This document shows, piece after piece, positions 27,736 through 38,111 of a stretch of DNA of 54,028 nt (position 1 is the stretch's first letter; each line of letters opens with the position of its first letter). Location: NCBI GenBank assembly GCA_003133225.1, contig PKWL01000111.1, forward strand, positions 1 to 54,028. The letters run 5' to 3'. Below the pieces are notes generated by a model. The model saw only the letters and a program-made list of their open reading frames with translations, did no database searches and was not told the DNA's origin. The position numbers were made by a program, and so were the translations under genes. Origin of the DNA: Janthinobacterium sp. GTDB lineage: Bacteria > Pseudomonadota > Gammaproteobacteria > Burkholderiales > Burkholderiaceae_D.

Positions 27736-27793
27736 ACGCTGCGCTGCTCGCTGCTGACATTCGCTGGGGGGCGCGTCGATCATCGGCAGCTCA
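27736..27793 (+). repeat. Imperfect dispersed repeat, copy 2
   Basis: ACGCTGCGCTGCT, then GCTGCTGACATTCGC, a G-rich spacer and GATCATCGGCAGCTCA share order and most bases with 155-200. It sits between the convergent LysR and LysE genes, a common place for small intergenic repeats. I found no further clear copy by eye. Confidence 0.45.
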
Positions 27794-27837
27794 AACGATA
27801 ATGAACATGCTCAACAGCCAAACCTCCGGCTACCCGA

Positions 27838-28479
27838 TTAGTTTGCTTGGCGCCGAAGCGTGAGCAATGCTGTACCGAAGCCGATGAAGATCGCGCCGAA
27901 AGTACGATTGACCCACCTAGAGAACTGCGGGCGTGAGAGCAGCACTCTGGCTCGGGACGCGACCAGTGCATAGCTTAGGAGGGAGAAGAAAGACAGCGTG
28001 ACGAAGATACCCGTGAGGGCAAAAAACTGTGGCAACAGTGGCGCTTGCTCGCTGACAAATTGAGGGAAGAGCGCCGTGAAGAACAGAATTGGCTTTGGAT
28101 TCGTTGCCGCGGTTAAGAGAGCCTCGCGATAGAGACGATGTGGCGTTGGCGCCAACGCCCTTGCGGTTGAACCTGCCCCGGAATTCAGTGCGTCCGTGCG
28201 GCCGAACAGTTGTCGAGCGCCCAAGTAAAATAGATACAGCGCGCCAAGAATCTTGATCGCGCCAAACAGCAGTGCCGACGACTCAAGAAGTACTCCCAAG
28301 CCAAGCATCGACGCCGCCGACAGACAAAACAGACCTGAGACATTTCCCAGTGCCGACCAAACGACAGAACGAACACCAAACGCGGTGGCGTTGCGGATTG
28401 CCAGTATCGTTGCTGGACCGGGACTTAGGATCGCGACGCTTGCGAGGGCTGTGAAAGTGAGAATGGTTTGGAGATTCAT
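27838..28479 (-). CDS. LysE/RhtB-family exporter
   Basis: A protein of 213 residues with about six hydrophobic helices. The signature near the N-terminus (ILSPGPATILAIRNATAFGV) is the SPGPA motif of the LysE/RhtB superfamily, followed by IKILGALYLFYLGARQLF and NPKPILFFTALFPQFV. Such proteins export amino acids or homoserine lactone-like compounds from the cytoplasm. No regulator is adjacent, and the transported amino acid cannot be told. Confidence 0.9.
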   Translation of the reverse strand: MNLQTILTFTALASVAILSPGPATILAIRNATAFGVRSVVWSALGNVSGLFCLSAASMLGLGVLLESSALLFGAIKILGALYLFYLGARQLFGRTDALNSGAGSTARALAPTPHRLYREALLTAATNPKPILFFTALFPQFVSEQAPLLPQFFALTGIFVTLSFFSLLSYALVASRARVLLSRPQFSRWVNRTFGAIFIGFGTALLTLRRQAN

Positions 28480-28854
28480 ATGCGCGCTGAGAGTGTGGGG
28501 TGTCTTTTGGTCTATTTGGGCGACCTAGTGCAGAGATGACGGGGTCGCCACCGCGGACGTAAATATAAGTGAAGTTGTCATTGGCGATTCCCTGTCGATC
28601 CTCCTGTTAGCCATTGCCATTATCCTCGATACGCCACTGCCCTTAACTTATGGTTTCGACTCATGCATTGTACATTGGCCAGCATTCGGCCAATTGGGCG
28701 AATGGCCACTTGCGCTCCACTGCTGTCGGTCGCGGGTAGTCTGCCATTGGCATTTGACGACCCGATGCAGACATTGACTGTTTTTTCCCGCGACCGTTAG
28801 CAATACTTTGGGACCGGTCAAGTGTGAAATGTTTTGACGATCACACAATTACGA
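28480..28854. other. Intergenic stretch, no gene recognised
   Basis: Open frames here are short and unlike known proteins. A GTGTGA/TCACAC inverted repeat occurs around 28822-28846, before the hairpin at 28855. The stretch should hold the promoter of the LysE gene, but no clear -35/-10 pair stands out. Confidence 0.35.
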
Positions 28855-28879
28855 AAAGCCGATGTTGTCGATCGGCTTT
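28855..28879 (-). terminator. Hairpin at the end of the oxidoreductase operon
   Basis: AAAGCCGAT and ATCGGCTTT form a perfect 9-bp stem around a 7-base loop, 33 bp beyond the stop of the last SDR gene. Read on the minus strand the stem is followed by only a short T run (TTTTCG), so it is a weak or Rho-assisted terminator. Confidence 0.5.
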
Positions 28880-28911
28880 GAATAGAAATTTCCATCCGGT
28901 CGCGAACTTGG

Positions 28912-29739
28912 TCACGTTGGGGCAAGGTCGCCGTACCAGTAAGCGGCTGTCACTCCGCCATCCATGAGGAAGTCACCGCCGGTGATAAACGCGCCATCCG
29001 GTCCCATCAACAGTGCGCCGACGTTTCCTACTTCATCGGGAGTCCCGGCACGCCCGGCTGGGCACTGTTCTATCATGCGCCGGTACCCTGCACCTCGCGG
29101 GCCGGAAAGCTCGTCCTTGGCGAGAGGCGTAATGATTATGCCCGGGCTAATTGCGTTGACTCGTGCACCGCGCTTGCCCCAACGCACTGCCTCGGCCATT
29201 ACGCGCAGTGAGTTCCCTCGCTTGGAAATTTGGTATGCGCGGAGCGGGTCCGTTACCTGATCCGGCTGGAGCATGGGAAGTGCATACAGCTCGTCAACCG
29301 GCGTGATGGCCAGAGCCTTGTTTTGCTCCTGGGTCAACGCTGGGAGACGATGTCCAGACTGCGACGCGATCACCACGCCCGCGCCGCCGCGAGCGATCAC
29401 GTTGCCAAACTCCTCAAGGACGAGCGCCGTGCCATATAGGTCAACCTTCAAGATTGTGGCGGGTGAAGCCTGCGTCGGAGAAACACCCGCAGCATGAATC
29501 ACGCCCGTGACAGGGCCAAGGGACTTGGCTGTCTCGACGAGAGCGTGGACCGACTCGCGCGAAGTGACATCGACGACAGCAGTGCTCACCTCGAATCCGG
29601 CTTCGCTGAGAGTCTTTGCAGCAGCGTTAGCATTCTCTTCACGCAAGTCAGCCAGAATAAGGTGCTTCCCCGCACTTACTCGACGGGCGATTGCCTGACC
29701 GATCGAGCCAGGTCCGATGACTACCATAACGTCTTTCAT
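28912..29739 (-). CDS. SDR family oxidoreductase, last gene of the operon
   Basis: A protein of 275 residues. The cofactor motif is variant (IGPGSIGQAIARRV) in place of TGxxxGxG, followed by a LADLREENA acidic strand. HAAG replaces NNAG, the catalytic tetrad continues with Tyr in AYQISKRGN (YxxxK), and the C-terminus has the FITGGDFLMDGG ending typical of SDRs. Start 29739 follows AGGAAATCTCA. Part of the six-gene leftward operon starting at the aldo/keto reductase; carbonyl reduction of an unknown substrate. Confidence 0.85.
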   Translation of the reverse strand: MKDVMVVIGPGSIGQAIARRVSAGKHLILADLREENANAAAKTLSEAGFEVSTAVVDVTSRESVHALVETAKSLGPVTGVIHAAGVSPTQASPATILKVDLYGTALVLEEFGNVIARGGAGVVIASQSGHRLPALTQEQNKALAITPVDELYALPMLQPDQVTDPLRAYQISKRGNSLRVMAEAVRWGKRGARVNAISPGIIITPLAKDELSGPRGAGYRRMIEQCPAGRAGTPDEVGNVGALLMGPDGAFITGGDFLMDGGVTAAYWYGDLAPT

Positions 29740-29802
29740 TGAGATTTCCTTTCCTGCTGTCTCGTCCATTTAAAAAAAACTTGAATGCATTGAACATGCG
29801 TT

Positions 29803-30231
29803 TCAACTGGTTCCAGCATCCGTGCCCGCCAGATATTGTTTGTCGCTCACCTTTTCCATCCAGTCGACACCGTTGCCGTTGAGCTGCTCGACAATGGCTG
29901 TGTGCGTCATGGCCGTATCCTTTGTAGCACCATGCCAATGCTTGTGGCCTGGCGGACACCAGATCACGTCGCCCGGCCGGATCACTTCAACTGGACCGCC
30001 CCAGCATTGCGTCCAGCCGCATCCGGCAGTGACGATCAAGACTTGACCCAGAGGATGGGTATGCCAAGCGGTCCTGGCACCAGGTTCGAACGTAACACTG
30101 GCGCCCATCATGCGTGCCGGCTCTGGTAAGTTAAAGAGGGGATCAATGCGGACATCGCCGGTGAAATACTCTGCGGGTCCTTTGCTCGATGGTTGCATAC
30201 CGCTTCGTTTTATTTCCATTGCCATTTCCAT
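29803..30231 (-). CDS. Cupin-domain protein, mandelonitrile-lyase-like
   Basis: A single cupin domain of 142 residues. Cupin motif 1 carries [18 protein letters not shown] (HxHx4Q); motif 2 is [20 protein letters not shown]. This pattern is found in bacterial (R)-mandelonitrile-lyase-like and quercetinase-like small cupins that bind a metal. Start 30231 is chosen because AAGGAG lies 7-8 bases upstream; the longer open frame upstream overlaps the SDR gene and is antisense-like. In the middle of the operon. Confidence 0.82.
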   Translation of the reverse strand: MEMAMEIKRSGMQPSSKGPAEYFTGDVRIDPLFNLPEPARMMGASVTFEPGARTAWHTHPLGQVLIVTAGCGWTQCWGGPVEVIRPGDVIWCPPGHKHWHGATKDTAMTHTAIVEQLNGNGVDWMEKVSDKQYLAGTDAGTS

Positions 30232-30274
30232 TTTCGAACTCCTTGATATTTTTGACATTGCTGGAGCGTCCCGA

Positions 30275-31021
30275 TTAATATTCCTGCCGCGTCGGACGGA
30301 ACAGGATTTCGTTGATGTCCACTTCGTCCGGCTGGCTGACGGCAAAGGCGACTGCGCGAGCGAACGAGTCGGCTGGGATCGCGACCTCCTCGTAGAGTTT
30401 GTGGATGCGCCCGCTAACTGCCGGATCGGTGACGCCATTTGGCAGTTCGGTTGCGACCGCACCCGGTGAAATCACCGTCGTGCGAATGTTGTAGGGTTTT
30501 ACCTCCTGGCGCAGTCCTTCGGAAAGCGCCCGCACGGCATGCTTGGTCGCCGAGTAGACTGCACCGCCTGGGCCAACCTTGTGACCGGCCACGGAGGAGA
30601 CATTGATGAAGTGCCCGAACTTCTGCTCCTTCATGTATGGCAGGGCCGCAGCAATGCCGTACAGCACGCCCTTAATGTTAACGTCGATCATTCGGTCCCA
30701 GTCTTCAATCCTGAGACTCTCTAGTAGCGACTGCGGCATCAGTCCAGCGTTGTTGATCATGATGTCGATGCGACCATATGTTTTCACAGCGGTGTCAACC
30801 AGATTTTTCACCTGACCGTACTGTGTGACATCCGTCTCAACAGCGATGGCCTTACCACGCTTTCCGTTAAGCTCATCTGCAAGCGCCTGAATGCGGTCTG
30901 TGCGTCTTGCGCCCAGCGCAACAACAGCGCCCTGCTCAGAAAGCAGCCTGGCAGTTGCCGCACCAAGCCCACTGCTTGCGCCGGTAATGACGACGACTTT
31001 TCCTGCGATGTTGTTACTCAT
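30275..31021 (-). CDS. SDR family oxidoreductase (YdfG-like)
   Basis: A classical SDR of 248 residues: [20 protein letters not shown] at the N-terminus, NNAG at about 89, catalytic Ser in NVSSVAG, YSATK at about 155-159, then [12 protein letters not shown]. The family reduces 3-hydroxy acids or similar carbonyls with NADP. Start 31021 follows GAGGTCAAT. The next gene upstream ends 30 nt earlier, consistent with an operon. Confidence 0.9.
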   Translation of the reverse strand: MSNNIAGKVVVITGASSGLGAATARLLSEQGAVVALGARRTDRIQALADELNGKRGKAIAVETDVTQYGQVKNLVDTAVKTYGRIDIMINNAGLMPQSLLESLRIEDWDRMIDVNIKGVLYGIAAALPYMKEQKFGHFINVSSVAGHKVGPGGAVYSATKHAVRALSEGLRQEVKPYNIRTTVISPGAVATELPNGVTDPAVSGRIHKLYEEVAIPADSFARAVAFAVSQPDEVDINEILFRPTRQEY

Positions 31022-31050
31022 ATTGACCTCGGTTAAAAAATTGTTCATGT

Positions 31051-31635
31051 CTAAATCCGGCTCACACCGATACTGTGCCGCACTTCCATCGTTGGCGAGA
31101 GGACCAGCTTCACGATCAGGTCGGACAAACTATTTAACGACACGTCGTGCCCCTTGAACGGCGTCCCTTTCTGCGTGAGCTGATAATCAATCTCCTCATC
31201 GTGCGTGAACCAGCCCGGTCGCAGGATCGTGTAGTCCAGGTCGTATGCTTCGATTTCGGCGGCAGAGTCGCGGTACGGGTCGAGCACGCTCCGGTACCGT
31301 TCGCCCGGCACTTCGCCATCGACTCCCATCGAACTGATGAAGATCAGTCGCTTCAGGCTAGCGGCGTGCATCGACTCGACAATAGTGTGCGCCTGTTGCT
31401 GCATCGCGCCGCTTAGGTTTGCATAGACCGCATCTTGACCTTTCATTGCCGTTTTCAAGGCGTTTGGGTCCGTCGCGTCGCCTTCGATGATGGTCACGCG
31501 CAACGGATCAGGATTGCACAGCCGACGGGCCCGACGTAAGTACAAGGTCAAGCGGGCATCGGAGTGTTTGAGAAAGAAGCGTGTCGTATTGCGCGCAAGC
31601 TGCCCGTTCGCGCCGAGGATGAGAACATTGGTCAT
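31051..31635 (-). CDS. NAD(P)H-binding atypical SDR
   Basis: A protein of 194 residues with the NmrA/YhfK-type motif [20 protein letters not shown] at the N-terminus. It also has [16 protein letters not shown] and [20 protein letters not shown], followed by a proline-rich LRPGWFT segment. The canonical Tyr/Lys pair is not obvious, so it may be a sensor or isomerase rather than a dehydrogenase. Its start overlaps the stop of the carboxymuconolactone-decarboxylase gene by 4 nt (ATGA), showing coupling. Confidence 0.82.
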   Translation of the reverse strand: MTNVLILGANGQLARNTTRFFLKHSDARLTLYLRRARRLCNPDPLRVTIIEGDATDPNALKTAMKGQDAVYANLSGAMQQQAHTIVESMHAASLKRLIFISSMGVDGEVPGERYRSVLDPYRDSAAEIEAYDLDYTILRPGWFTHDEEIDYQLTQKGTPFKGHDVSLNSLSDLIVKLVLSPTMEVRHSIGVSRI

Positions 31636-32408
31636 GTTGATCTCACGTTATTCGTCGGCGCAGGTGCAACGTCGTTGATGATCCGTAGCGCGTTCAGCGT
31701 GCGTGGATAGCCGATGAACGGCAGCAATTGGGTGATGGTTGCGATCAGGACGAGCCTATCGTTGCCGACGGCGAGATTGCCCGCCACGTGTCCCGTCAGT
31801 TGAGGCTCGCAGCCGCCAAGTGCGGCCAGCATCGCGAAGGTCAGCAGTTCGCGGGTCTTCAACTCAAGGCCGGTACGAGTGTAGTAGTCGCCGAAGCAAT
31901 CGGCCGAGAGGTAGTGCTGGATGTGGAGCTGGTCCTTGGGCAATGCCGCATACATGGCGTCGATGCGATCGCCGAAGATGGCCTTTTGCACTGCAACCCC
32001 TTTTTCAAGGCGGGTCTCGGAAGTCGTGGTCGACTGCGCTTCCAGCGGCACTGCAATGCCGCGGGAGCGCAGCTCCTCATTGGTGGCATGCAGGAAGTCG
32101 AACACCCGGGCCATGCCGACATAGGGCACCGCCTGGTAAAGCACTTCCTTAGCCTCCACAGGCGTCAGACCGACATTCAACGCACCTCCTAACATCACTC
32201 GATACTCGTTGACCGCGCTGCAGGCGATAATGGCTGCCAACTGCACCATCAGGCGCTGCCGCGTGTCCATCGGGGCGTCCTGCATGACTTCCCCAAACGC
32301 CCAGTTATCGAAGACGTCGACTAGCTCTGGATCCGTACCCTTGAGCGAGGACTTGTGATTGGGGAACAGCTCGTCGTGGTAACGCTGGGCTTCTGCACCG
32401 ATGGTCAT
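31632..32408 (-). CDS. Carboxymuconolactone-decarboxylase-family protein
   Basis: A protein of 258 residues with two CMD/AhpD-like modules. The first has RQRLMVQLAAIIACSAVNEY and GLTPVEAKEVLYQAVPYVG; the second has LELKTRELLTFAMLAALGG, with CEPQLTGHV and a GNDRLVLIATITQLLPFIGY end. The CxxC of peroxidase-active AhpD is absent, so a decarboxylase/isomerase or gamma-carboxymuconolactone-like role is likelier than redox. Start 32408 is preceded by GAGGAG. Second gene of the operon. Confidence 0.82.
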   Translation of the reverse strand: MTIGAEAQRYHDELFPNHKSSLKGTDPELVDVFDNWAFGEVMQDAPMDTRQRLMVQLAAIIACSAVNEYRVMLGGALNVGLTPVEAKEVLYQAVPYVGMARVFDFLHATNEELRSRGIAVPLEAQSTTTSETRLEKGVAVQKAIFGDRIDAMYAALPKDQLHIQHYLSADCFGDYYTRTGLELKTRELLTFAMLAALGGCEPQLTGHVAGNLAVGNDRLVLIATITQLLPFIGYPRTLNALRIINDVAPAPTNNVRST

Positions 32409-32445
32409 GCTGTATTTGCTCCTCGAAGTGATCACAATCGGTCGC

Positions 32446-33435
<990 letters not shown>

Positions 33436-33559
33436 CTAGCATTTAGTGAAAGCGGGGAACTGTGTTTGACCGCCGCAAGGCAGAAGAAATCCCTTACCCG
33501 CAACGACAATGTACAGAGTTCGGCGGCATTTGATTAGAGGCTATAATCGGCATGAGCTT

Positions 33560-33574
33560 ATGAATTGGATTCAT
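33560..33574. promoter_or_regulatory. Candidate LysR-type operator, site 2
   Basis: ATGAATTGGATTCAT is an inverted repeat with the same ATGAA-N5-TTCAT arms as the site at 26410. It is directly in front of the LysR start, in the region shared with the divergent aldo/keto reductase operon. Confidence 0.5.
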
Positions 33575-33576
33575 GA

Positions 33577-34470
<894 letters not shown>

Positions 34471-34739
34471 CGCGGCACTACCGGAGGAAAGCACTTTCGG
34501 CATGGTTTTCTGGGCACGCAGTATGCCTTGAAATTTTGAATTCCGGCCAGTCAAAAGATGATTTTCATAAATCGTTGATTGGATTTGGCGTGTGTCCGGC
34601 TCAGAGAATTTTTGATTTCAGAGCTCGAAAATCGAATTGGCCCGCTTTCTGCTGCGGTGTAGTATCCAGGGCAGCTGAGCGACATCCGGGTCGAAGACCT
34701 GATCGGGTACAGGCATTCTTGTAGGATCCGCAGCCGGCG

Positions 34740-35364
34740 CGCCATCAACGCCCTGCCCTGCGATACGCCGCAGCCAACAAGGCCAGGGGGGCGTGTGAAC
34801 GCTTCCTTGGCTTGTGAATGTCACCACAGGCGCCCGGCTCAGCGAAATCTTGGCGACCGCCATGGGCTCGATCTACCCGGAGGGCGATTGGCGGTGGTGG
34901 ATCGACATGATTGAAAAGGGTTCGAAACCGACAGGGATGCCAGTCTCGCCGGAAATGCTGGCAGCGTTCCGTGCTTACCGGTGCGCGCACGCCCTCCTCC
35001 CTAGCGTAGCACGGGAAGAACGCGACTCCCATGCTGTTCAACATACGCTCCCAAAAGCTGGGATCGGTCGCCGATGCTGCAGCTGCCAAGGCAATTAAAT
35101 CGTTGTTTGCGGGCGCACCTAGCCAATGCCGGCGGCGATTTTGAATCAGCAGCCACATTGCGCAATGCATCGCCTCACTGGGTGCGCCATACGATGCTGA
35201 CGATGCACGCGAACAACGGCTTGGCGCTGAAAAAGCTCCCGGACACGGCTGGACGCGCCAGTTTGTCGACCACCGCGACTTATCTGCACAAAGCGGATAA
35301 AGAATGGCACGATGAGCTGATGGCATCGCTTGAAAACCCGGCGGGAGGTTGTGCTTGCATATGA
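34740..35364 (+). pseudogene. Decayed tyrosine recombinase, copy C (same family as copy A)
   Basis: Reads NVTTGARLSEILATAMGSIY with the first catalytic Arg, then PEGDWRWWIDMIEKGSKPTG and MPVSPEMLAAFRAYR. After frame changes come SPHWVRHTMLTMHANNGLAL (HxxR), then TAGRASLSTTATYLHKADKE with the terminal Tyr. The second catalytic His is Arg here (TAGRAS, against TAGHAS in copy A). The N-terminal half is missing and the frame is broken near 35010-35090. Similarity to copy A continues in non-coding DNA to about 35522. Confidence 0.82.
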
Positions 35365-35522
35365 GCGCCGTAAGCGGCCAAGCTGGTGCACACCCCCCAA
35401 CAACACACGAATTGACCATCCGCGCACTAACACTGACAGCGTTCCTTGAGTTACAGCGGTTCCTTGTTTTACGTGCGTTGTATTGGACGCGTGCCATGCA
35501 AGCTTGAGTTGACCTTGCGCTG

Positions 35523-36003
35523 ATTGCGGGCTGGCTGATGCGTCTGCTCCCCGGTGATGTACAATGCGAGACGGTTGAATCAACCTATTTTGCTGCGAAG
35601 CTTTAGGCTGTCGAGCAGGTTTGCTGGTGGTTTCCAGTTTACTTCAATAATTTGATGGCAGGCGTGACAGATTTTTTGGCCCAAATATTCCAACCTTGAT
35701 CGCAAGTTCGGCCCATCGAGAAGGCCCGGCAACATTTGGCGAAACCGTCCGGCATGGTGGAGGTAAAAAGAATAGCTATTTTTGTATACGGCGTGGATGA
35801 CAGTTGTTCGGCGACCCGCTAATTTGATGATCAATCGAGCAACACTCTAACCGATTTGATGGATGAATTCCATCCATACGGCAAGTTCGTGGCGTTGTCC
35901 CGTATGCTGGTCCCCGCACGCTCAGCTTTGAGGCCATTATTTTATGGCAGTTCGACTACGTTGGCGTTCGTTCGCGGACAAATAACTCCAGAAAGAAAAC
36001 ACG
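35523..36003. other. Stretch with one unrecognised open frame
   Basis: An 84-codon minus-strand frame (35580-35834) contains KICHACHQIIEVNW and no known domain that I can name. It lacks a clear ribosome binding site and may be the end of a lost gene. The remainder holds the upstream region of the metal-binding-type gene at 36004. Confidence 0.35.
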
Positions 36004-36276
36004 ATGCAAACAGAAATCTTGAAGATAGTAGGCCTTAATGATGGCTGCGCCGATAGGGTAAGTGACATATTGATCATGGTCGATGGCGTCACCACCGTAT
36101 CGCTTGGTGTCCAGAGTGCGACCGTGCAATTCGACGAAAAACTCACTTCGGTCCAAAAATTGCAGGCAATCCTCGAAAATGTCGACTTTAGCGTTGAATC
36201 AGTCAAGCAGGCGGATAAAAAAGCCGGCGGTTGCTGCGGCGGCTGCGGCGGTGGCGGTGGCGGCTGCCATGGCTAG
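36004..36276 (+). CDS. HMA-like small protein lacking the CxxC, with Cys/His tail
   Basis: A protein of 90 residues. The fold signature of heavy-metal-associated domains is clear (MQTEILKIVGL, DGVTTVSLGVQSATVQFDEK, KLQAILENVDFSVESVKQA). The metal loop, normally GMTCxxC, reads GLNDGC, one residue shorter and with a single Cys. The C-terminus is a glycine-rich tail with four Cys and one His (GGCCGGCG, then GGCHG) that could bind metal instead. No ATPase or regulator is adjacent. It ends 55 bp before the convergent chemosensory operon. Confidence 0.8.
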   Translation: MQTEILKIVGLNDGCADRVSDILIMVDGVTTVSLGVQSATVQFDEKLTSVQKLQAILENVDFSVESVKQADKKAGGCCGGCGGGGGGCHG

Positions 36277-36331
36277 AGCCGGATGGCGCGACTGACGGCA
36301 ACTATCCGCACCGCGCTCGGCGACGCGGCAT

Positions 36332-36700
36332 TCATGCCAAGGCCTTTTCAATCGCCTTACGCAAATCAGTACGCGAGAATGGCTTGGCAAGCGTCGCCGT
36401 AGCGCCCAGCAGAGCGGCCGAGTCCAGGTTAAATTCGGTCGTGACCGAACGCCGTCCGCCTGACATGGCGACGACTGGAGTGCCATCGCCCAGCCGCGAC
36501 AGTGCCATGATGGTTTCAACGCCATCCATGTTCGGCATCAGGATGTCCGTGACAATCAGAGCGGGCCGCAGTTCCAACAGCAAATGCATGGCCTCAACAC
36601 CGTCGCCCGCCGTTGCGACTTCATGCCCGTCTTGCTGCAGCATTTGCACCAGCATATGGCGAAACTGGACGTCATCTTCGATGACAAGAATATGTGCCAT
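36332..36700 (-). CDS. Single-domain response regulator at the end of the chemosensory operon
   Basis: A CheY-like receiver of 122 residues: acidic pair in LVIEDD, phosphoacceptor Asp in ALIVTDILMPNMDG (about residue 51), conserved Lys in TLAKPFSRTDL. No output domain. Start 36700 follows AAGGAAAACACGC. It lies 31 bp after the PAS histidine kinase and is probably its cognate partner. It could feed into CheA or the two CheY proteins of the same operon. Confidence 0.88.
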   Translation of the reverse strand: MAHILVIEDDVQFRHMLVQMLQQDGHEVATAGDGVEAMHLLLELRPALIVTDILMPNMDGVETIMALSRLGDGTPVVAMSGGRRSVTTEFNLDSAALLGATATLAKPFSRTDLRKAIEKALA

Positions 36701-36731
36701 GCGTGTTTTCCTTTTTCGGTACCGTTGCGCG

Positions 36732-38099
36732 TTATTGTTCCAAGGCGGTGCCGGATTGGTCCTGCTCCAGCAGCGGCAAATGAATGTTAAATCTGGTGCC
36801 CACGCCGACCTCGCTTTGAATTTGAATCTCGCCCCCAAGATCGGACACGATGCCGTAGATGACTGATAGGCCGAGTCCGCTCCCCTTGCCCGGCTCCTTG
36901 GTCGTATAGAACGGATCAAAAGCTCGTTGTTGCACTTCGGCTGGCATGCCACAGCCGTTATCGGCGACCTCGAGACAAAAACGCGGCCGTTGGAAGAAAC
37001 CTCCGGTGACGAGCAGCGGCGACCGTCTAATACCGATCCTAAGGCGCCCCTGTCCATTCATTGCATCGGCTGCATTGGTGCACAAATTCATCACGATCTG
37101 ATGGATTTGCAAGGGGTCGGCCACCATGTGAGCCTGCCTTAAATCGGGTTCAAATACGATCTTGACGCCCGGTGGCAGCGAGACCCGAATGAGTTCTAAC
37201 GCTTCCTTGATCAAGGACACAGCATCAACGGACAGCGGGTCGATCGGTCTTTGGCGCGCGAAATCAAGCATCCGGACAATCAGGTCGCGCGCCCGGAAAC
37301 AGGAGGCAATAATGTGCCGCACTTTTTCCCCTTCGCGCGAATGGGATGGAAAATCGTCGCTCAACAGTTCCGCATAGCCGTTGATAATGCCCAGGATCGT
37401 ATTAAATTCATGCCCAATGCCGGCGGCTAGCGTACCGATCGCTTCCAGCCGGTTTGATTGCGCTTCGCGCACATGCATCCTGGCCTCGCTGGCACGCTGC
37501 GCTTCCTGCGCGCGTCGACGTTCGTCAATTTCGCGCGTGAGTTGCTCGTTCACAAGGCGCAGTGATTCCGCCAGCGCAGTGTTTGCGGACAGTTTCGCAT
37601 CTAACGCGGCGGTGCGGTCAATGACACGCTGCTCTAGCGTGGCGTTTAAATCTTGCAGGCGCTGCTCCGCCAGTTTACGCACCGTGATATCCAGGTGCAT
37701 GACGACGGCGCCATTCGCACCGTTACCAGCCAGGGGTGCCACCTTCAATAGGAACCAGCGCCGTTCTGTTGGCGAATGGCAGGGATACTCGATCGAAAAG
37801 CTCTCCACCGCCCCCCGCAACACGGAACGAACGCCGGCGGCGGCCTGCCGCGCCTCGAATGAGTCGTCGCCCTGCGCATGGTCGCAAATATCGAGGTAGT
37901 TGAGGCCGACCCCATAGCCGGCGCCGTGCAGCACATTCGCGCTGGCAAAGCGCCGCCACGCGACGTTTACCGAGGTGATCATTCCTGCGGTATCGAGCAA
38001 AGCAATATTTGCTGGCAGAGCGTTGAGAATCGCAGCCTGCCTGGCGCTATCGGCGCCGTCCGCTGCCGGCGACAGCTCTTTAACGTTGTTCATTTTCAC
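36732..38099 (-). CDS. PAS-containing hybrid-free sensor histidine kinase
   Basis: A cytoplasmic protein of 455 residues: PAS domain at about 22-140 (LPANIALLDTAGMITSVNVA; HLDITVRKLAEQ), a coiled coil at about 140-215, then HisKA with the phosphoacceptor His in AAGIGHEFNTILGI (His230). A complete HATPase_c follows (MNLCTNAADAM, DNGCGMP, KEPGKGSGLGLSV). No membrane helix and no receiver. It starts 12 nt after the MCP-like gene and belongs to the same transcript, which is unusual for a conventional two-component kinase. Confidence 0.9.
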   Translation of the reverse strand: MKMNNVKELSPAADGADSARQAAILNALPANIALLDTAGMITSVNVAWRRFASANVLHGAGYGVGLNYLDICDHAQGDDSFEARQAAAGVRSVLRGAVESFSIEYPCHSPTERRWFLLKVAPLAGNGANGAVVMHLDITVRKLAEQRLQDLNATLEQRVIDRTAALDAKLSANTALAESLRLVNEQLTREIDERRRAQEAQRASEARMHVREAQSNRLEAIGTLAAGIGHEFNTILGIINGYAELLSDDFPSHSREGEKVRHIIASCFRARDLIVRMLDFARQRPIDPLSVDAVSLIKEALELIRVSLPPGVKIVFEPDLRQAHMVADPLQIHQIVMNLCTNAADAMNGQGRLRIGIRRSPLLVTGGFFQRPRFCLEVADNGCGMPAEVQQRAFDPFYTTKEPGKGSGLGLSVIYGIVSDLGGEIQIQSEVGVGTRFNIHLPLLEQDQSGTALEQ

Positions 38100-38111
38100 C
38101 GCTTCATGCGT

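Noticed and set aside
29803..30462. A 219-residue version of the cupin protein
   Set aside because: The extra N-terminal part overlaps the upstream SDR gene and is arginine/serine-rich. The start at 30231 has an AAGGAG.
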